Positions 7,686-16,323 of a DNA stretch of 40,714 nucleotides are shown one piece after another. The translations under genes were made by a program, and so were the position numbers. Origin of the DNA: JBHHZJ01 sp046758005 (GTDB taxonomy: Bacteria; Pseudomonadota; Alphaproteobacteria; Kiloniellales; J153); the NCBI GenBank assembly GCA_046758005.1, contig JBHHZJ010000020.1, positions 1 through 40,714 of the forward strand, in the 5' to 3' direction. The notes under the pieces are model-generated. The model worked only from the letters and a program-made list of their open reading frames with translations. It had not been told where the DNA came from and made no database searches. Position 1 is the stretch's first letter. Every line of letters begins with the position of its first letter.

Positions 7686-7895
7686 TCAGGCGACGATCGA
7701 CAGATTTTCCGCCGACGTTTTGCCGTTCTTGCCGTTCTGCAGTTCGTACTGCACTTGCTGGCCTTCGGTGAGGCTCGTGAGCCCGGCGCGCTCCACTGCG
7801 GTGATGTGGACGAAGGCGTCCTTCGAGCCGTCGTCCGGCGCGATGAAGCCGAAGCCCTTCGCGGCGTTGAACCACTTCACGGTTCCTTTTGTCAT
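7686..7895 (-). CDS. Cold shock protein, CspA family
   Basis: This single cold shock domain of 69 residues starts MTKGTVKWFNAAKGFGFI. It contains the RNP1 motif KGFGFI and the RNP2-like DAFVHI, the aromatic nucleic-acid-binding face of the OB fold. It acts as an RNA or single-stranded DNA chaperone. The ATG at 7895 has ggaaag about nine bases upstream; the frame stays open above it without family sequence. The 5' side up to about 8100 is free of genes and could give the long leader common in csp mRNAs, though no defined structure was identified there. A strong terminator follows the gene. Confidence 0.97.
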   Translation of the reverse strand: MTKGTVKWFNAAKGFGFIAPDDGSKDAFVHITAVERAGLTSLTEGQQVQYELQNGKNGKTSAENLSIVA

Positions 7896-8244
7896 AGATC
7901 TTTTCTTTCCAATCGACATGTTGCATCCGCCGGGCACACCGCCCGGCGGGTCTCGGCTTACCGAAATCTCTGGGAAAACGGTAACGGGTCGGCGTTGCGA
8001 AGCGGCACTTATCCAGCATTCGAACGGCGATCACAATACCATATATGGGGCACCGGTTGCTCAATATCAAAGAATATATTCGAACGCAGGTCATTTGTCG
8101 CTTCACGGTGAGTTCCCACGGTGTCGGCGCGAGGCGATAACGCCGGCCGGCGGCCGCAAATCCGCCGGCGAAGCGGCGCACGCCCGAATCGCGGTGGGGC
8201 CGCTGGCGAAAGGCCGACGGTGTTAGAGACCGGCTCGAAATGAA

Positions 8245-8372
8245 TGGATGGATTTCAATGGCTTGCGGATGCAGTCGTTGCCCCTGTTGTCACCCTCGCG
8301 CTTGACGCGAGGGTCCATCCATCAGCGAGACTGCGACCTCGATGGATTGCCGGGTCGCGCCCGGCCATGACA
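8245..8372. repeat. REP-like dispersed repeat with two hairpins
   Basis: The stretch has a perfect stem ccctcgcg/cgcgaggg (8293-8313, loop cttga) and a second stem gccggg/cccggc (8349-8365). The segments ggatggat and ccatccatc form a looser outer pair. The words caccctcgcgcttgacgcga and ggattgccgggtcgcgcccg have the look of the REP-type intergenic repeats common in alphaproteobacterial genomes. No gene is seen between 7938 and 8619. Confidence 0.6.
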
Positions 8373-8444
8373 GTTGGCGAAGGCCGTTAGGCCAAGCCAT
8401 TGATCAGAAACACTTCATTTCGAGCCGGACTCCGAGAAAAATCC

Positions 8445-8610
8445 AACCACGAAGACGCGAAGGACACGAAGGGAGTGTGCCGGGCTCTCTTCCTTCGGCA
8501 AGATTTCGACAGGATCAGGAGGACGGCAAAACAATTGTCTTGGTGGCCTTCGTGCCCTTCGTGTCCTGGTGGTACATCGCCCTTGTCCGTGTCTCCGCGC
8601 CTCTGCGGTT
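8445..8610. repeat. Composite inverted repeat, copy B
   Basis: The left arm aaccacgaagacgcgaagg (8445-8463) plus cacgaaggg pairs with ccttcgtgcccttcgtgtcc (8547-8566). A further right arm gtgtctccgcgcctctgcgg (8590-8609) corresponds to the outer right arm of copy A at 6228-6248, but its left partner is missing here. The centre contains tccttcggcaagatttcgac and aggatcagga, related to the centre of copy A. It ends ten bases before the stop codon of the intact glutamine synthetase gene, just as copy A ends next to the relic of that gene. Confidence 0.75.
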
Positions 8611-8619
8611 CACTGATTC

Positions 8620-9996
8620 TCACTCCGCCTGCAGGTACCATTCGTACTCCCGCGCGCCGATGTGGTCCTCGAAGGCGTCGAGCTCCGCGGTCTTGCAGGC
8701 GACGTAGGCGCGCAGGTACTCGGCGCCGAAATAATCGGCGAGCACCTGCGACCGCTCCAGGCGCTCGAGCGCCCGGCGCGGCCGGAACGGCAGGTCCTCG
8801 TCGTAGGCGTAGCCGGCGTTGCCCTCGAAGGCCGGCGGCGGATCGATCCGGTTCGCGATGCCGTGGTGGATGCCGGCCAGCGCCGTGGCCAGCGCGAGGT
8901 ACGGGTTGGCGTCGGCCCCGGCGATGCGGTGCTCGATGCGCCGCGCCGCCCCGGGCCCGAGCGGCACGCGCAGCGCGGTCGAGCGGTTCTCGAAGCCCCA
9001 GGAGCGCCGGATCGGGACGAAGATGTTGGGCACGTAGCGCCGGAACGAGTTCACGTTCGGCGCCAGGAAGGCCATCGATTCGGGCATGATGTCGAGGATG
9101 CCGCCGATCGCCCGTTCGAGCGCGCGGCTGGCCGGGCGCTTGCCGCCGTCGAAGACGTTGCGCCCGGCCTTGTCGATCAGGCTGACGTGCAGGTGCAGGC
9201 CGCTGCCGGCCTCGTCCGGATAGGGCTTGGCCATGAAGGTCGCCTGCAGGCCGCGGCGGCGCACCACCCCCTTGATCGCGCGCTTGAACATGACGCAGTG
9301 GTCGGCGGCGAGCAGCGGGTCGTCGACGTGCTGCAGGTTGATCTCGAACTGGCCCGGCGCGTACTCGGCGCTGATCGCCCCGGTGGGCACGTCCTGGGCC
9401 TCGCAGGCCTTCGCGATGTCGTCCAGCAGGTCGCCGTAGGCGTCGACCTCGACCATGCCGTAGACCTGCGTGCCGCGGTCGCGCCGGCCGGACAGCGGCG
9501 AGACCGGCGGCTGCGGCGCCCCGCCATCGGCGCGCTCGCGGTCGATCAGGTAGAACTCCAGCTCGAACGCGACCACCGGCCGCAGGTCGAGGTTCCGCAG
9601 GCGCTCGACCACCGCGGCCAGCACGTTGCGCGGCTCGAAGGCGTAGGGGCGGCCGTCGGCCTCGACCAGCGTGAGCATCACCTGGCAGCTCGGCCGCTCG
9701 GCCCAGGGCACCGGCTTCAACGACCCCGGCACGACCTTGGCGAGGCGGTCCGGGTCGCCGTCGCTGAAGCCGCGTCCGGCCGGGTCGTGGCTGCGCCCCA
9801 TGGTGTCGAGCAGGAACACCGAGGCGGGGAAGGCCAGGCCGTCGGTCAGGAGCTTGCCGAGCTGCTCGATCGGGTACCGCTTGCCGCGCACGACCCCGGA
9901 CAGGTCGGCGAAGATGGCGTCGACCGCGGCGGTCCCGGGATGGGCGGCGAGGAACTCGGCCGCCTCCTTGGGCGGCTTGGCGAGGGGCTTGGTCAT
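8620..9996 (-). CDS. Glutamine synthetase family protein (PuuA-like ligase)
   Basis: This ATP-dependent gamma-glutamyl ligase of the GS class has 458 residues from the ATG at 9996. Visible landmarks are the N-terminal beta-grasp part (VDAIFADLSGVVRGKRYP), the metal- and glutamate-site stretch KPYPDEAGSGLHLHVSL, the ATP-site region NVNSFRRYVPN and WGFENRSTALRVP, and EHRIAGADANPYLALA. The length and these motifs fit gamma-glutamylputrescine synthetase-like enzymes rather than assimilatory GlnA. The substrate could be putrescine or another amine. A ridA gene lies upstream on the same strand, 48 bases away. A composite repeat abuts the 3' end and a relic copy of this 3' end lies at 6259. Confidence 0.92.
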   Translation of the reverse strand: MTKPLAKPPKEAAEFLAAHPGTAAVDAIFADLSGVVRGKRYPIEQLGKLLTDGLAFPASVFLLDTMGRSHDPAGRGFSDGDPDRLAKVVPGSLKPVPWAERPSCQVMLTLVEADGRPYAFEPRNVLAAVVERLRNLDLRPVVAFELEFYLIDRERADGGAPQPPVSPLSGRRDRGTQVYGMVEVDAYGDLLDDIAKACEAQDVPTGAISAEYAPGQFEINLQHVDDPLLAADHCVMFKRAIKGVVRRRGLQATFMAKPYPDEAGSGLHLHVSLIDKAGRNVFDGGKRPASRALERAIGGILDIMPESMAFLAPNVNSFRRYVPNIFVPIRRSWGFENRSTALRVPLGPGAARRIEHRIAGADANPYLALATALAGIHHGIANRIDPPPAFEGNAGYAYDEDLPFRPRRALERLERSQVLADYFGAEYLRAYVACKTAELDAFEDHIGAREYEWYLQAE

Positions 9997-10044
9997 CCGG
10001 CGCATTTGGCCCCGCGGGCCGTTAACAAAGCGCAACCGGCGCTC

Positions 10045-10512
10045 TCAGGCGATCTGCGCGACCGCGTCGATCTCGACCGCCACGCCGAGCGGCAGGGCGC
10101 CGGCGGACACCGCCGCGCGGGCGTGGCGGCCCTTGTCGCCGAACACCGCGACCATCAGGTCCGAGGCGCCGTTGATCACCTTGGGCTGGTCGGTGAAGTC
10201 GGGCGCCGAGTTGACGAAGCCGCCCAGCTTGACGATCCGTTGCACCCGGTCCAGGTCGCCGCCGCAGGCCGCCTTGAGCTGGGCGATGATGTTGATCGCG
10301 CACAGCCGGGCCGCCGCCTGGCCGTCCTCCAGCGGGATGTCGGCGCCGAGCTTGCCCTGGTACTTGAACGCGCCGCCCTGAACCGGGACCTGCCCGGAGA
10401 CGAACACGAGGCTGCCGATCGCGACGTAGCCCACGTAGTTGGCGACCGGCGCGGCGGCCTCCGGAATCTCGATGCCCAGCTCCTTCAGGCGCGCGTCGAC
10501 CTGTCCGGCCAT
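10045..10512 (-). CDS. RidA family protein (YjgF/YER057c/UK114)
   Basis: This 155-residue protein is from the family that hydrolyses reactive enamine/imine intermediates released by PLP enzymes. Family features are GSLVFVSGQVPVQGG, VNSAPDFTDQPKVINGASDLM, and the end RHARAAVSAGALPLGVAVEID, which contains the Arg and Glu that bind carboxylate and water in active members. The longer insert is typical of the TdcF-like branch. The ATG at 10512 has aggaaagggg about ten bases upstream. It is probably cotranscribed with the glutamine synthetase-like gene. Confidence 0.93.
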   Translation of the reverse strand: MAGQVDARLKELGIEIPEAAAPVANYVGYVAIGSLVFVSGQVPVQGGAFKYQGKLGADIPLEDGQAAARLCAINIIAQLKAACGGDLDRVQRIVKLGGFVNSAPDFTDQPKVINGASDLMVAVFGDKGRHARAAVSAGALPLGVAVEIDAVAQIA

Positions 10513-10616
10513 GGCGTTTTCCCCTTTCCTGCGGCGTTGGAGTCCAAAAGCGGCGCGAGGATAGCCGCGCCCCGCGGGCCGGACAAGGCGGGCCGCGGCG
10601 CACGGATGAGGCGCCG

Positions 10617-10651
10617 AAAAAATCGGGGTGCTGCCGCCGCAGACACCCCGA
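10617..10651 (-). terminator. Intrinsic terminator of nrdJ
   Basis: On the minus strand tcggggtg and caccccga form an 8-bp stem and are followed at once by six T residues. It lies about 70 bases after the nrdJ stop and fits a rho-independent terminator. Confidence 0.85.
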
Positions 10652-10719
10652 AGGTCACAGGGAGAACTCAGACGTGAGTCGTCAGGTGGGATGCTGCTTT
10701 CGAGGCATGACGCAAACCC

Positions 10720-13700
10720 TCAAGAGCAGCCGCTGGTGGCGCCGCAGGTCGCGCACTTCAGGCACGTCCCGTTGCGCACCAGCGTGAAGTTGCCGCAATC
10801 GCCGCAGGGATCGCCCTCGTAGCCCTTCATGCGTGCTTCGCGCACGCGTTCCAGGCGCAGGTTGATCCCGTTGGCGACCACGGCGTCCTCGACGGCGATG
10901 GCTTCGGCGGAGCCGCGAGCGCCGGCGAGCTCGTGCGCGATGCCGGAAACCATGGTTCGGGCGGCCGTGGCCGCCGGCTCGAGGTTTCCGGCACCGCCGT
11001 TCAGGACCAGGAGCTGGTTGCGGACGTAGCCCGTGGAGGCGTAACGCCGCACGGTCTCCGCGACCGACTGGCGGTCGGTGCCCGGCAGGTCGCCCTCGCC
11101 GTCGCCGCGGCCCATGCTGTCGGGCAGCATGTCGCCGGGCTCGGCGTGGGCCAGGTCGCTCCGGCCGAGGTAGGAGATCGCCAGTTCCCGGAAAACGTAG
11201 TCGATGATCGACGTTGCCATCTTGATGGCGTCGTTGCCCTCGACGATGCCCGAGGGATCGAAGCGGGTGAAGGTGAAGGCCTCGACGTACTCCTCGAGCG
11301 GCACGCCGTACTGCATGCCGATCGAGATCGCGATGGCGAAATTGTTCATGAGCGAGCGGAAGGCCGCACCTTCCTTGTGCATGTCGATGAAGATCTCGCC
11401 GAGCGAGCCGTCCTCGTACTCGCCGGTGCGCAGGTAGACCTTGTGGCCGCCGACGATGGCCTTCTGGGTGTAACCCTTGCGCCGCTGGGGCAGGCGCCGG
11501 CGCCGCGCGTTGTGCCGCTCGATGACGCGCTCGATGACGCGCTCGGCGACGATCTCGGCGCGGCGCGCCGTCGGCGCGGCGGCCACCCGCTCGGCCAGGG
11601 TCTCCTCGTCCTCGTCGAGGTCCTCGTCGAGCAGGGCGGCCGAGAGCGGCTGGGACAGCTTCGAGCCGTCGCGGTACAGCGCGTTCGCCTTGAGGCCGAG
11701 CCGCCAGGACAGCATGTAGGCGTCCTTGCAGTCCTCGACCGTGGCGTGGTTGGCCATGTTGATGGTCTTGGAAATGGCGCCCGAGATGAACGGCTGGGCC
11801 GCGGCCATCATGCGGATGTGGCTCTCGACCGAGAGGTAGCGCGCGCCGAGCCGCCCGCACGGATTGGCGCAGTCGAACACGGCCAGGTGCTCCGCCTTGA
11901 GGCGCGGCGCGCCCTCCAGCGTCATGGCCCCGCAGCAGTAGGTGTTGGCCGCCTCGATCTCGGCCCGGGTGAAGCCGAGCGCCCCCAGCATGTCGAAGGC
12001 GACGTCGTCGAGCTGGGCCTGGTCGAAGCCGAGGGCCTTGACGCAGAACTCGGCGCCGAGCGTCCACTTGTTGAAGGCGAATTTGATGTCGAACGTGCTG
12101 GCCAGCCCGGCTTCCAGCGCCTGCAGCGCGGCGTTGGTGAAGCCCTTCTCGCGCAGCCGCGCGTGGCAGACGCCGGGCGCGTCCTCGAGCGTGCCGTGAC
12201 CGACGGCGTAGCGGATGATGTCCTCGATCTCCGACTCATCGTAGCCGAGCGTGCGGAGCGCCTCGGGCACCGTGCGGTTGATGATCTTGAAGTAGCCGCC
12301 GCCGGCCAGCTTCTTGAACTTGACGATGGCGAAATCCGGCTCGACGCCCGTGGTGTCGCAGTCCATGACCAGGCCGATGGTCCCGGTCGGCGCGATCACG
12401 CTCGCCTGCGCGTTGCGGTAGCCGTGGGCCTGGCCGAGGTCGAGCGCCCGGTCCCAGGCCCGCTTGGCCGCCTTGATCAGGATCTTCTCCGGGCAGGCCG
12501 CGCCGTCGAGCGGCACCGGCGCGACCGACAGGCCCTCGTAGCCCGCCGTCTCGCCGTAGGCCGCGCGCCGGTGGTTGCGGATGACGCGCAGCATGGCCTC
12601 CCGGTTCGGCCCGTAGCCGGGGAAGGGGCCGGTCTGCTTGGCCATCTCCGCCGAGGTCGCGTAGGCGGTACCCGTGAGGATCGCGGTGAGCGCGGCGCAG
12701 GTTGCCCGGCCCGCGTCCGAGTCGTACGGCAGGCCCGAAGCCATGAGCAGGCCGCCCATGTTGGCGTAGCCGAGGCCAAGCGCGCGGAACTCGTAGGAGC
12801 GCCGGGCGATCTCGCGCGACGGGAACTGGGCCATGACCACCGAGATTTCGAGCACGATGGTCCACAGGCGCACGGCGTGCTCGAAGGCCTCGACGTCGAA
12901 GCCGCCGCCATCGACCGAGCCACCCGGGCGGCGGAACGCCATGAGGTTGAGCGAGGCCAGGTTGCACGCCGTATCGTCGAGGAACATGTACTCCGAGCAG
13001 GGGTTCGAAGCGTTGATCCGGCCCGACTCGGGGCAGGTGTGCCATTCGTTGATCGTGGTGTCGAACTGCACGCCCGGGTCGGCGCACGACCACGCGGCGA
13101 AGGCGACCTGGTCCCACAGGTCGCGCGCGCGAAGCGTCTTTTGCGTCGCGCCGTCGGTGCGCCGGATGAGCGGCCAATCGCCGTCGCCCAGCACCGCCTC
13201 GACAAAGCCGTTGGGCACGCGCACCGAGTTGTTCGAGTTCTGCCCCGAGACGGTGAGATACGCCTCCGAATCCCAGTCGGCGTCGTAGGTCCTGAACTCG
13301 ATCGAGCGGAAGCCCTGGCGGGCGAACTGGATGACGCGCTGGATGTAGTTCTCCGAGATCTCGGCCTTGCGCGCCGCCTTGATCGCCTGCTTGAGCGCCG
13401 GATTGCGCTTCGCGTCGAAGGCCGCCTCGCCCCCCGCCGCGCCGGCGTGACAGGCCTGCATGATCGCGTTGAGATGCCGGTTGCAAAGCTTGGAGCCGGT
13501 CACCATGGCGGCGACCTTCTGCTCCTCGACCACCTTCCAGTTGACGTAGTCCTCGATGTCCGGGTGGTCGATGTCGACGGTCACCATCTTGGCCGCGCGT
13601 CGCGTCGTGCCGCCCGACTTGATGGCCCCGGCCGCGCGGTCGCCGATCCGCAGGAAGCTCATCAGGCCCGAGGACTTGCCGCCGCCGGACAGCGGCTCGT

Positions 13701-14424
13701 TTTCGCCGCGCAGCTTGGAGAAATTGGTCCCGGTGCCCGAACCGTACTTGAACAGGCGCGCCTCGCGCACCCACAGGTCCATGATCCCGTTCTCGTTGAC
13801 CAGGTCGTCCTCGACCGACTGGATGAAGCAGGCGTGCGGCTGCGGCCGTTCGTAGGCCGAGGGCGAGCGCACCACCTCGCCGGATTCGTGGTCGACGTAG
13901 TAGTGGCCCTGGCTCGGCCCGTCGATTCCGTAGGCCCAGTGCAGGCCGGTGTTGAACCACTGGGGCGAGTTCGGCGCCGCCATCTGGCGCGCCAGCATGT
14001 AGCGCAGCTCGTCGTAAAAGGCGCGCGCGTCCGCCTCGGCGTCGAAGTAGCCGCTCTTCCAGCCCCAATAGGTCCACGCCCCGGCGAGGCGGTCGAACAC
14101 CTGCCGGGCGTCGTTCTCGCCGCCGAAGCGCGCGTCCTCGGGCAGCTCGGCCATCGCGGCCTCGTCGGGGAGCGAGCGCCACAGCCAGGACGGGACGTCG
14201 CGTTCCTCGACCCGTTTCGACTTGCGCGGGACGGCGCGCTTGCGGAAATACTTCTGCGCCAGGATGTCGCAGGCGACCTGGCTCCAGGACGCCGGCACCT
14301 CGATGTCCTGTGCTTGAAAGACGATCGAGCCGTCCGGATTGCGGATCTCGCTCGCGGTGCGGCGAAACTCGATCTTGGCGTAGACGTCGTGTCCGGCTTC
14401 CGTGAAACGGCGCTCGATCCGCAT
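10720..14424 (-). CDS. nrdJ: Vitamin B12-dependent (class II) ribonucleotide reductase
   Basis: This adenosylcobalamin-dependent ribonucleotide reductase has 1234 residues and makes deoxyribonucleotides with or without oxygen. Landmarks are the N-terminal SPQWFNTGLHWAYGI, the active-site loop NASNPCSEYMF with the thiyl Cys and neighbouring Glu, CNLASLNLM, and ATGTIGLVMDCDT-like glycyl-barrel strands (APTGTIGLVMDCDTTG). A C-terminal cysteine-rich zinc module reads CGDCGNFTLVRNG then CLKCATCG and SGCS. The length fits the long alphaproteobacterial NrdJ. The ATG at 14424 has aaggagg nearby. A pair of NrdR-like boxes lies 140-185 bases upstream. No cobalamin riboswitch was seen. It is the only ribonucleotide reductase in the window. 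Confidence 0.98.
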   Translation of the reverse strand: MRIERRFTEAGHDVYAKIEFRRTASEIRNPDGSIVFQAQDIEVPASWSQVACDILAQKYFRKRAVPRKSKRVEERDVPSWLWRSLPDEAAMAELPEDARFGGENDARQVFDRLAGAWTYWGWKSGYFDAEADARAFYDELRYMLARQMAAPNSPQWFNTGLHWAYGIDGPSQGHYYVDHESGEVVRSPSAYERPQPHACFIQSVEDDLVNENGIMDLWVREARLFKYGSGTGTNFSKLRGENEPLSGGGKSSGLMSFLRIGDRAAGAIKSGGTTRRAAKMVTVDIDHPDIEDYVNWKVVEEQKVAAMVTGSKLCNRHLNAIMQACHAGAAGGEAAFDAKRNPALKQAIKAARKAEISENYIQRVIQFARQGFRSIEFRTYDADWDSEAYLTVSGQNSNNSVRVPNGFVEAVLGDGDWPLIRRTDGATQKTLRARDLWDQVAFAAWSCADPGVQFDTTINEWHTCPESGRINASNPCSEYMFLDDTACNLASLNLMAFRRPGGSVDGGGFDVEAFEHAVRLWTIVLEISVVMAQFPSREIARRSYEFRALGLGYANMGGLLMASGLPYDSDAGRATCAALTAILTGTAYATSAEMAKQTGPFPGYGPNREAMLRVIRNHRRAAYGETAGYEGLSVAPVPLDGAACPEKILIKAAKRAWDRALDLGQAHGYRNAQASVIAPTGTIGLVMDCDTTGVEPDFAIVKFKKLAGGGYFKIINRTVPEALRTLGYDESEIEDIIRYAVGHGTLEDAPGVCHARLREKGFTNAALQALEAGLASTFDIKFAFNKWTLGAEFCVKALGFDQAQLDDVAFDMLGALGFTRAEIEAANTYCCGAMTLEGAPRLKAEHLAVFDCANPCGRLGARYLSVESHIRMMAAAQPFISGAISKTINMANHATVEDCKDAYMLSWRLGLKANALYRDGSKLSQPLSAALLDEDLDEDEETLAERVAAAPTARRAEIVAERVIERVIERHNARRRRLPQRRKGYTQKAIVGGHKVYLRTGEYEDGSLGEIFIDMHKEGAAFRSLMNNFAIAISIGMQYGVPLEEYVEAFTFTRFDPSGIVEGNDAIKMATSIIDYVFRELAISYLGRSDLAHAEPGDMLPDSMGRGDGEGDLPGTDRQSVAETVRRYASTGYVRNQLLVLNGGAGNLEPAATAARTMVSGIAHELAGARGSAEAIAVEDAVVANGINLRLERVREARMKGYEGDPCGDCGNFTLVRNGTCLKCATCGATSGCS

Positions 14425-14562
14425 ATGGTTGTCGCCTCCTTATTTCCCATATGTCTGTTGTTGCCCCGCGCTCGGGCCCCCGCCGACACGCGCTCCTCCG
14501 CCTGCCCGGCCGCCTTGGGCCAATCCCCGCGCGCCACCCGACCTGCGGTTCCGCAACGAACT

Positions 14563-14578
14563 CCAGCAGATATTGTGG
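14563..14578 (-). promoter_or_regulatory. NrdR-like box, proximal
   Basis: On the minus strand the bases read ccacaatatctgctgg, close to the NrdR consensus acaCwATATatwGtgt. The cacaatat element may also serve as the -10 region of the nrdJ promoter, with ttgtgc 18 bases upstream as -35. Its centre is exactly 31 bases from the centre of the distal box, the usual spacing for NrdR pairs. Confidence 0.65.
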
Positions 14579-14593
14579 CTGGAGCGCATTAGA

Positions 14594-14609
14594 GCACAAC
14601 ATCTAGGGC
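14594..14609 (-). promoter_or_regulatory. NrdR-like box, distal
   Basis: The plus-strand bases gcacaacatctagggc match the core CACAAcATcTaG of the NrdR consensus. Together with the box at 14563 it forms a pair in helical phase (31 bases centre to centre). It overlaps the putative -35 element ttgtgc of nrdJ, so repression by occlusion is plausible. Confidence 0.65.
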
Positions 14610-14708
14610 AACACAAGGCTAAGGATCTAGCCGCACAGGCGGGACATCGCACATGATTTTGTGTGTCCAGCGTCGTCGGCCGCGGCCGACCCGGCGGCGG
14701 GGCCGGCC

Positions 14709-15746
14709 TTATGCGCGCTCCGCCAGCGGCAGGTTGACCAGCAGGTTCTGCGGCTTGAGGCGCAGCAGGCCCTCGGGCGTCATGGCCATGGCCAGGTAGA
14801 CCCGGCGGCCGGCGATGGAGGCGAGCATGACGCTGGGCTCGGCGAACTCGAGCCGGAACAGCGCGAGCAGGCGGGCCAGGCGCGCCTCGCCGACCTCGGC
14901 TCCATCGTAGAGGTCGTTGAGAAGCTTGGTGCCTTCGGCGTCCAGGCCGACGTGCCAGACCCATTTGTCGTCGCTGATCTCCTGCACCGGCTGGATGCTG
15001 ACCGCGACATCGAGGAAATGCCGGACCCAGGCCTCGAGCACCCGGCACAGCGCGTCCAGGCCGGGGCCGGCGAAGTTCAGGATGAGCACGGTGTCGTAAC
15101 GCTGGTCGCGGCCCCAGTAGAGGTCGGCGTTGTCCTCGCCCAGCACGTCGAGCTCGACGGTCCTGAGCGGCGTCTGCGCCTCGATGATGAGCCGGCCGAG
15201 CGAGCCGAAGCCGCCCGTGGTCGCGTACATCGCCACGGTCTCGGCGTCGGCCGCCATCACCGCGCCGTCGTTGATGGTGATCTTCTGCTCGCGGAACAAG
15301 AGCTCCGCGGCCCGGACGCGCAGGCCGTCGGCGCAGCCATCGAGGATCGCGCGCAGGATGACGTGCGCCATCTGGTCCACGAAGAGCGGCGGGATGTCGA
15401 CGCGGCCGGCGCCCGGCCCGGGGCCGGATTGCGGGAGGAAGGTGCGCAGGTAGCACTCCTCCACGGTGCCGGCTTCGACCAGCCTGTCGCGGAAGCGCAG
15501 GACCACCCTGTAATTCTCGCGCGCGTCCGGGTCGGCGAGCGCCGCGAGACGGTCCTGCGAAACCGCCTCGCGCGGGTTGCGCAGCAGCGCCTCGTGCAGG
15601 CTGCGTTCGGCCGCGCAGGAGTCCTCGACCGGGCGCACCTCCGGGCGCAGGAAATAGGCGCGCACGAAGTCGTCGGTCACCGCGAGATGGCCGCGCGCCG
15701 TGCGCTCCAGCAGGTGATAGCCCGAGTCGCGCCAGAAGTCCGGCAT
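14709..15746 (-). CDS. DUF6352 family protein
   Basis: This 345-residue cytosolic-looking protein starts MPDFWRDSGYHLLERTARGH, which is the typical opening of the DUF6352 family (family assigned from memory). Other conserved-looking stretches are RPEVRPVEDSCAAERSLHEALL, ADPDARENYRVVLRFRDRL, PPLFVDQMAHVILRAILD, and the end LRLKPQNLLVNLPLAER. No signal peptide, membrane segment or catalytic motif is evident, and no function is known. The ATG at 15746 has gagagg a few bases before it; the frame above it lacks family sequence. The gene is divergent from the NDUFA12 gene, with 128 bases between the starts, and lies upstream of nrdJ on the same strand. Confidence 0.85.
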   Translation of the reverse strand: MPDFWRDSGYHLLERTARGHLAVTDDFVRAYFLRPEVRPVEDSCAAERSLHEALLRNPREAVSQDRLAALADPDARENYRVVLRFRDRLVEAGTVEECYLRTFLPQSGPGPGAGRVDIPPLFVDQMAHVILRAILDGCADGLRVRAAELLFREQKITINDGAVMAADAETVAMYATTGGFGSLGRLIIEAQTPLRTVELDVLGEDNADLYWGRDQRYDTVLILNFAGPGLDALCRVLEAWVRHFLDVAVSIQPVQEISDDKWVWHVGLDAEGTKLLNDLYDGAEVGEARLARLLALFRLEFAEPSVMLASIAGRRVYLAMAMTPEGLLRLKPQNLLVNLPLAERA

Positions 15747-15874
15747 GGCCGCCTCTCTATAAGGGCTGCGGCCGCCGGCTGTCCAGTATGCCGCCGGGCG
15801 GTGGGCGCTGCCCCTGGACTGCGCCGCGGCGAGGTGCAATATTCCGGGCCGCCGGCAGGACGGCTGAGGGATTC

Positions 15875-16255
15875 ATGGCAGGCGCCAATATTGGGACCCG
15901 GCTCTACACCTGGCTGCGGGGCGAGGAGGTCGGGCGCGATCAGTTCGGCAACCGTTACTTCCGCGAGAAGGGCGGCGGCCGCGTGCATAGGGAATCGATT
16001 CGCAAGGAACGGCGCTGGGTGATCTACGTCGACGAGGTGGAGGCCAGCCGTGTCCCGCCGGAGTGGCACGCCTGGCTGCACCACACGGCGGACGCGGTGC
16101 CGCCTGCGGACGGCGCCCCGAAGCGGCCCTGGCAGAAAGAGCACGTGCCCAACCTGACCGGGACCGGCCATGCCTACCGGCCGTCCGGGCACACGCTGGC
16201 GGGGGGCCGGCGCGCCCGGGGAACCGGCGATTACGAACCCTGGACCCCGGAGTGA
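15875..16255 (+). CDS. Complex I subunit NDUFA12 (B17.2-like)
   Basis: This accessory subunit of the respiratory NADH:ubiquinone oxidoreductase has 126 residues. It acts on the membrane complex and in assembly. Family features are IGTRLYTWLRGEEVGRDQFGNRYF, RRWVIYVDEVEASRVPPEWHAWLHH, and a C-terminal KRPWQKEHVPNLTGTGHAYRP followed by GDYEPWTP. The family is restricted to alphaproteobacteria and mitochondria, a strong taxonomic pointer. The ATG at 15875 has ctgaggg four bases upstream. mlaD follows after 68 bases. Confidence 0.96.
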   Translation: MAGANIGTRLYTWLRGEEVGRDQFGNRYFREKGGGRVHRESIRKERRWVIYVDEVEASRVPPEWHAWLHHTADAVPPADGAPKRPWQKEHVPNLTGTGHAYRPSGHTLAGGRRARGTGDYEPWTPE

Positions 16256-16323
16256 GCGGCGCGGCCGCGGCCATGGGCTCCGCCACGGCCAAAGGCGGCG
16301 GAGGGCGGACGAGGGAGACCGGA

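Noticed and set aside
6073..8610. CRISPR array in the repeat-rich region
   Set aside because: The repeats are palindromic, unequal and not regularly spaced, and no cas gene is present.
10933..14592. Very long plus-strand open frame opposite nrdJ
   Set aside because: It covers the antisense of a certain ribonucleotide reductase and its Val/Leu/Arg/His-rich product shows no family motif.
14425..14708. Possible cobalamin riboswitch upstream of the B12-dependent reductase
   Set aside because: No B12-box or recognisable core was seen; the region is better explained by NrdR-like boxes.
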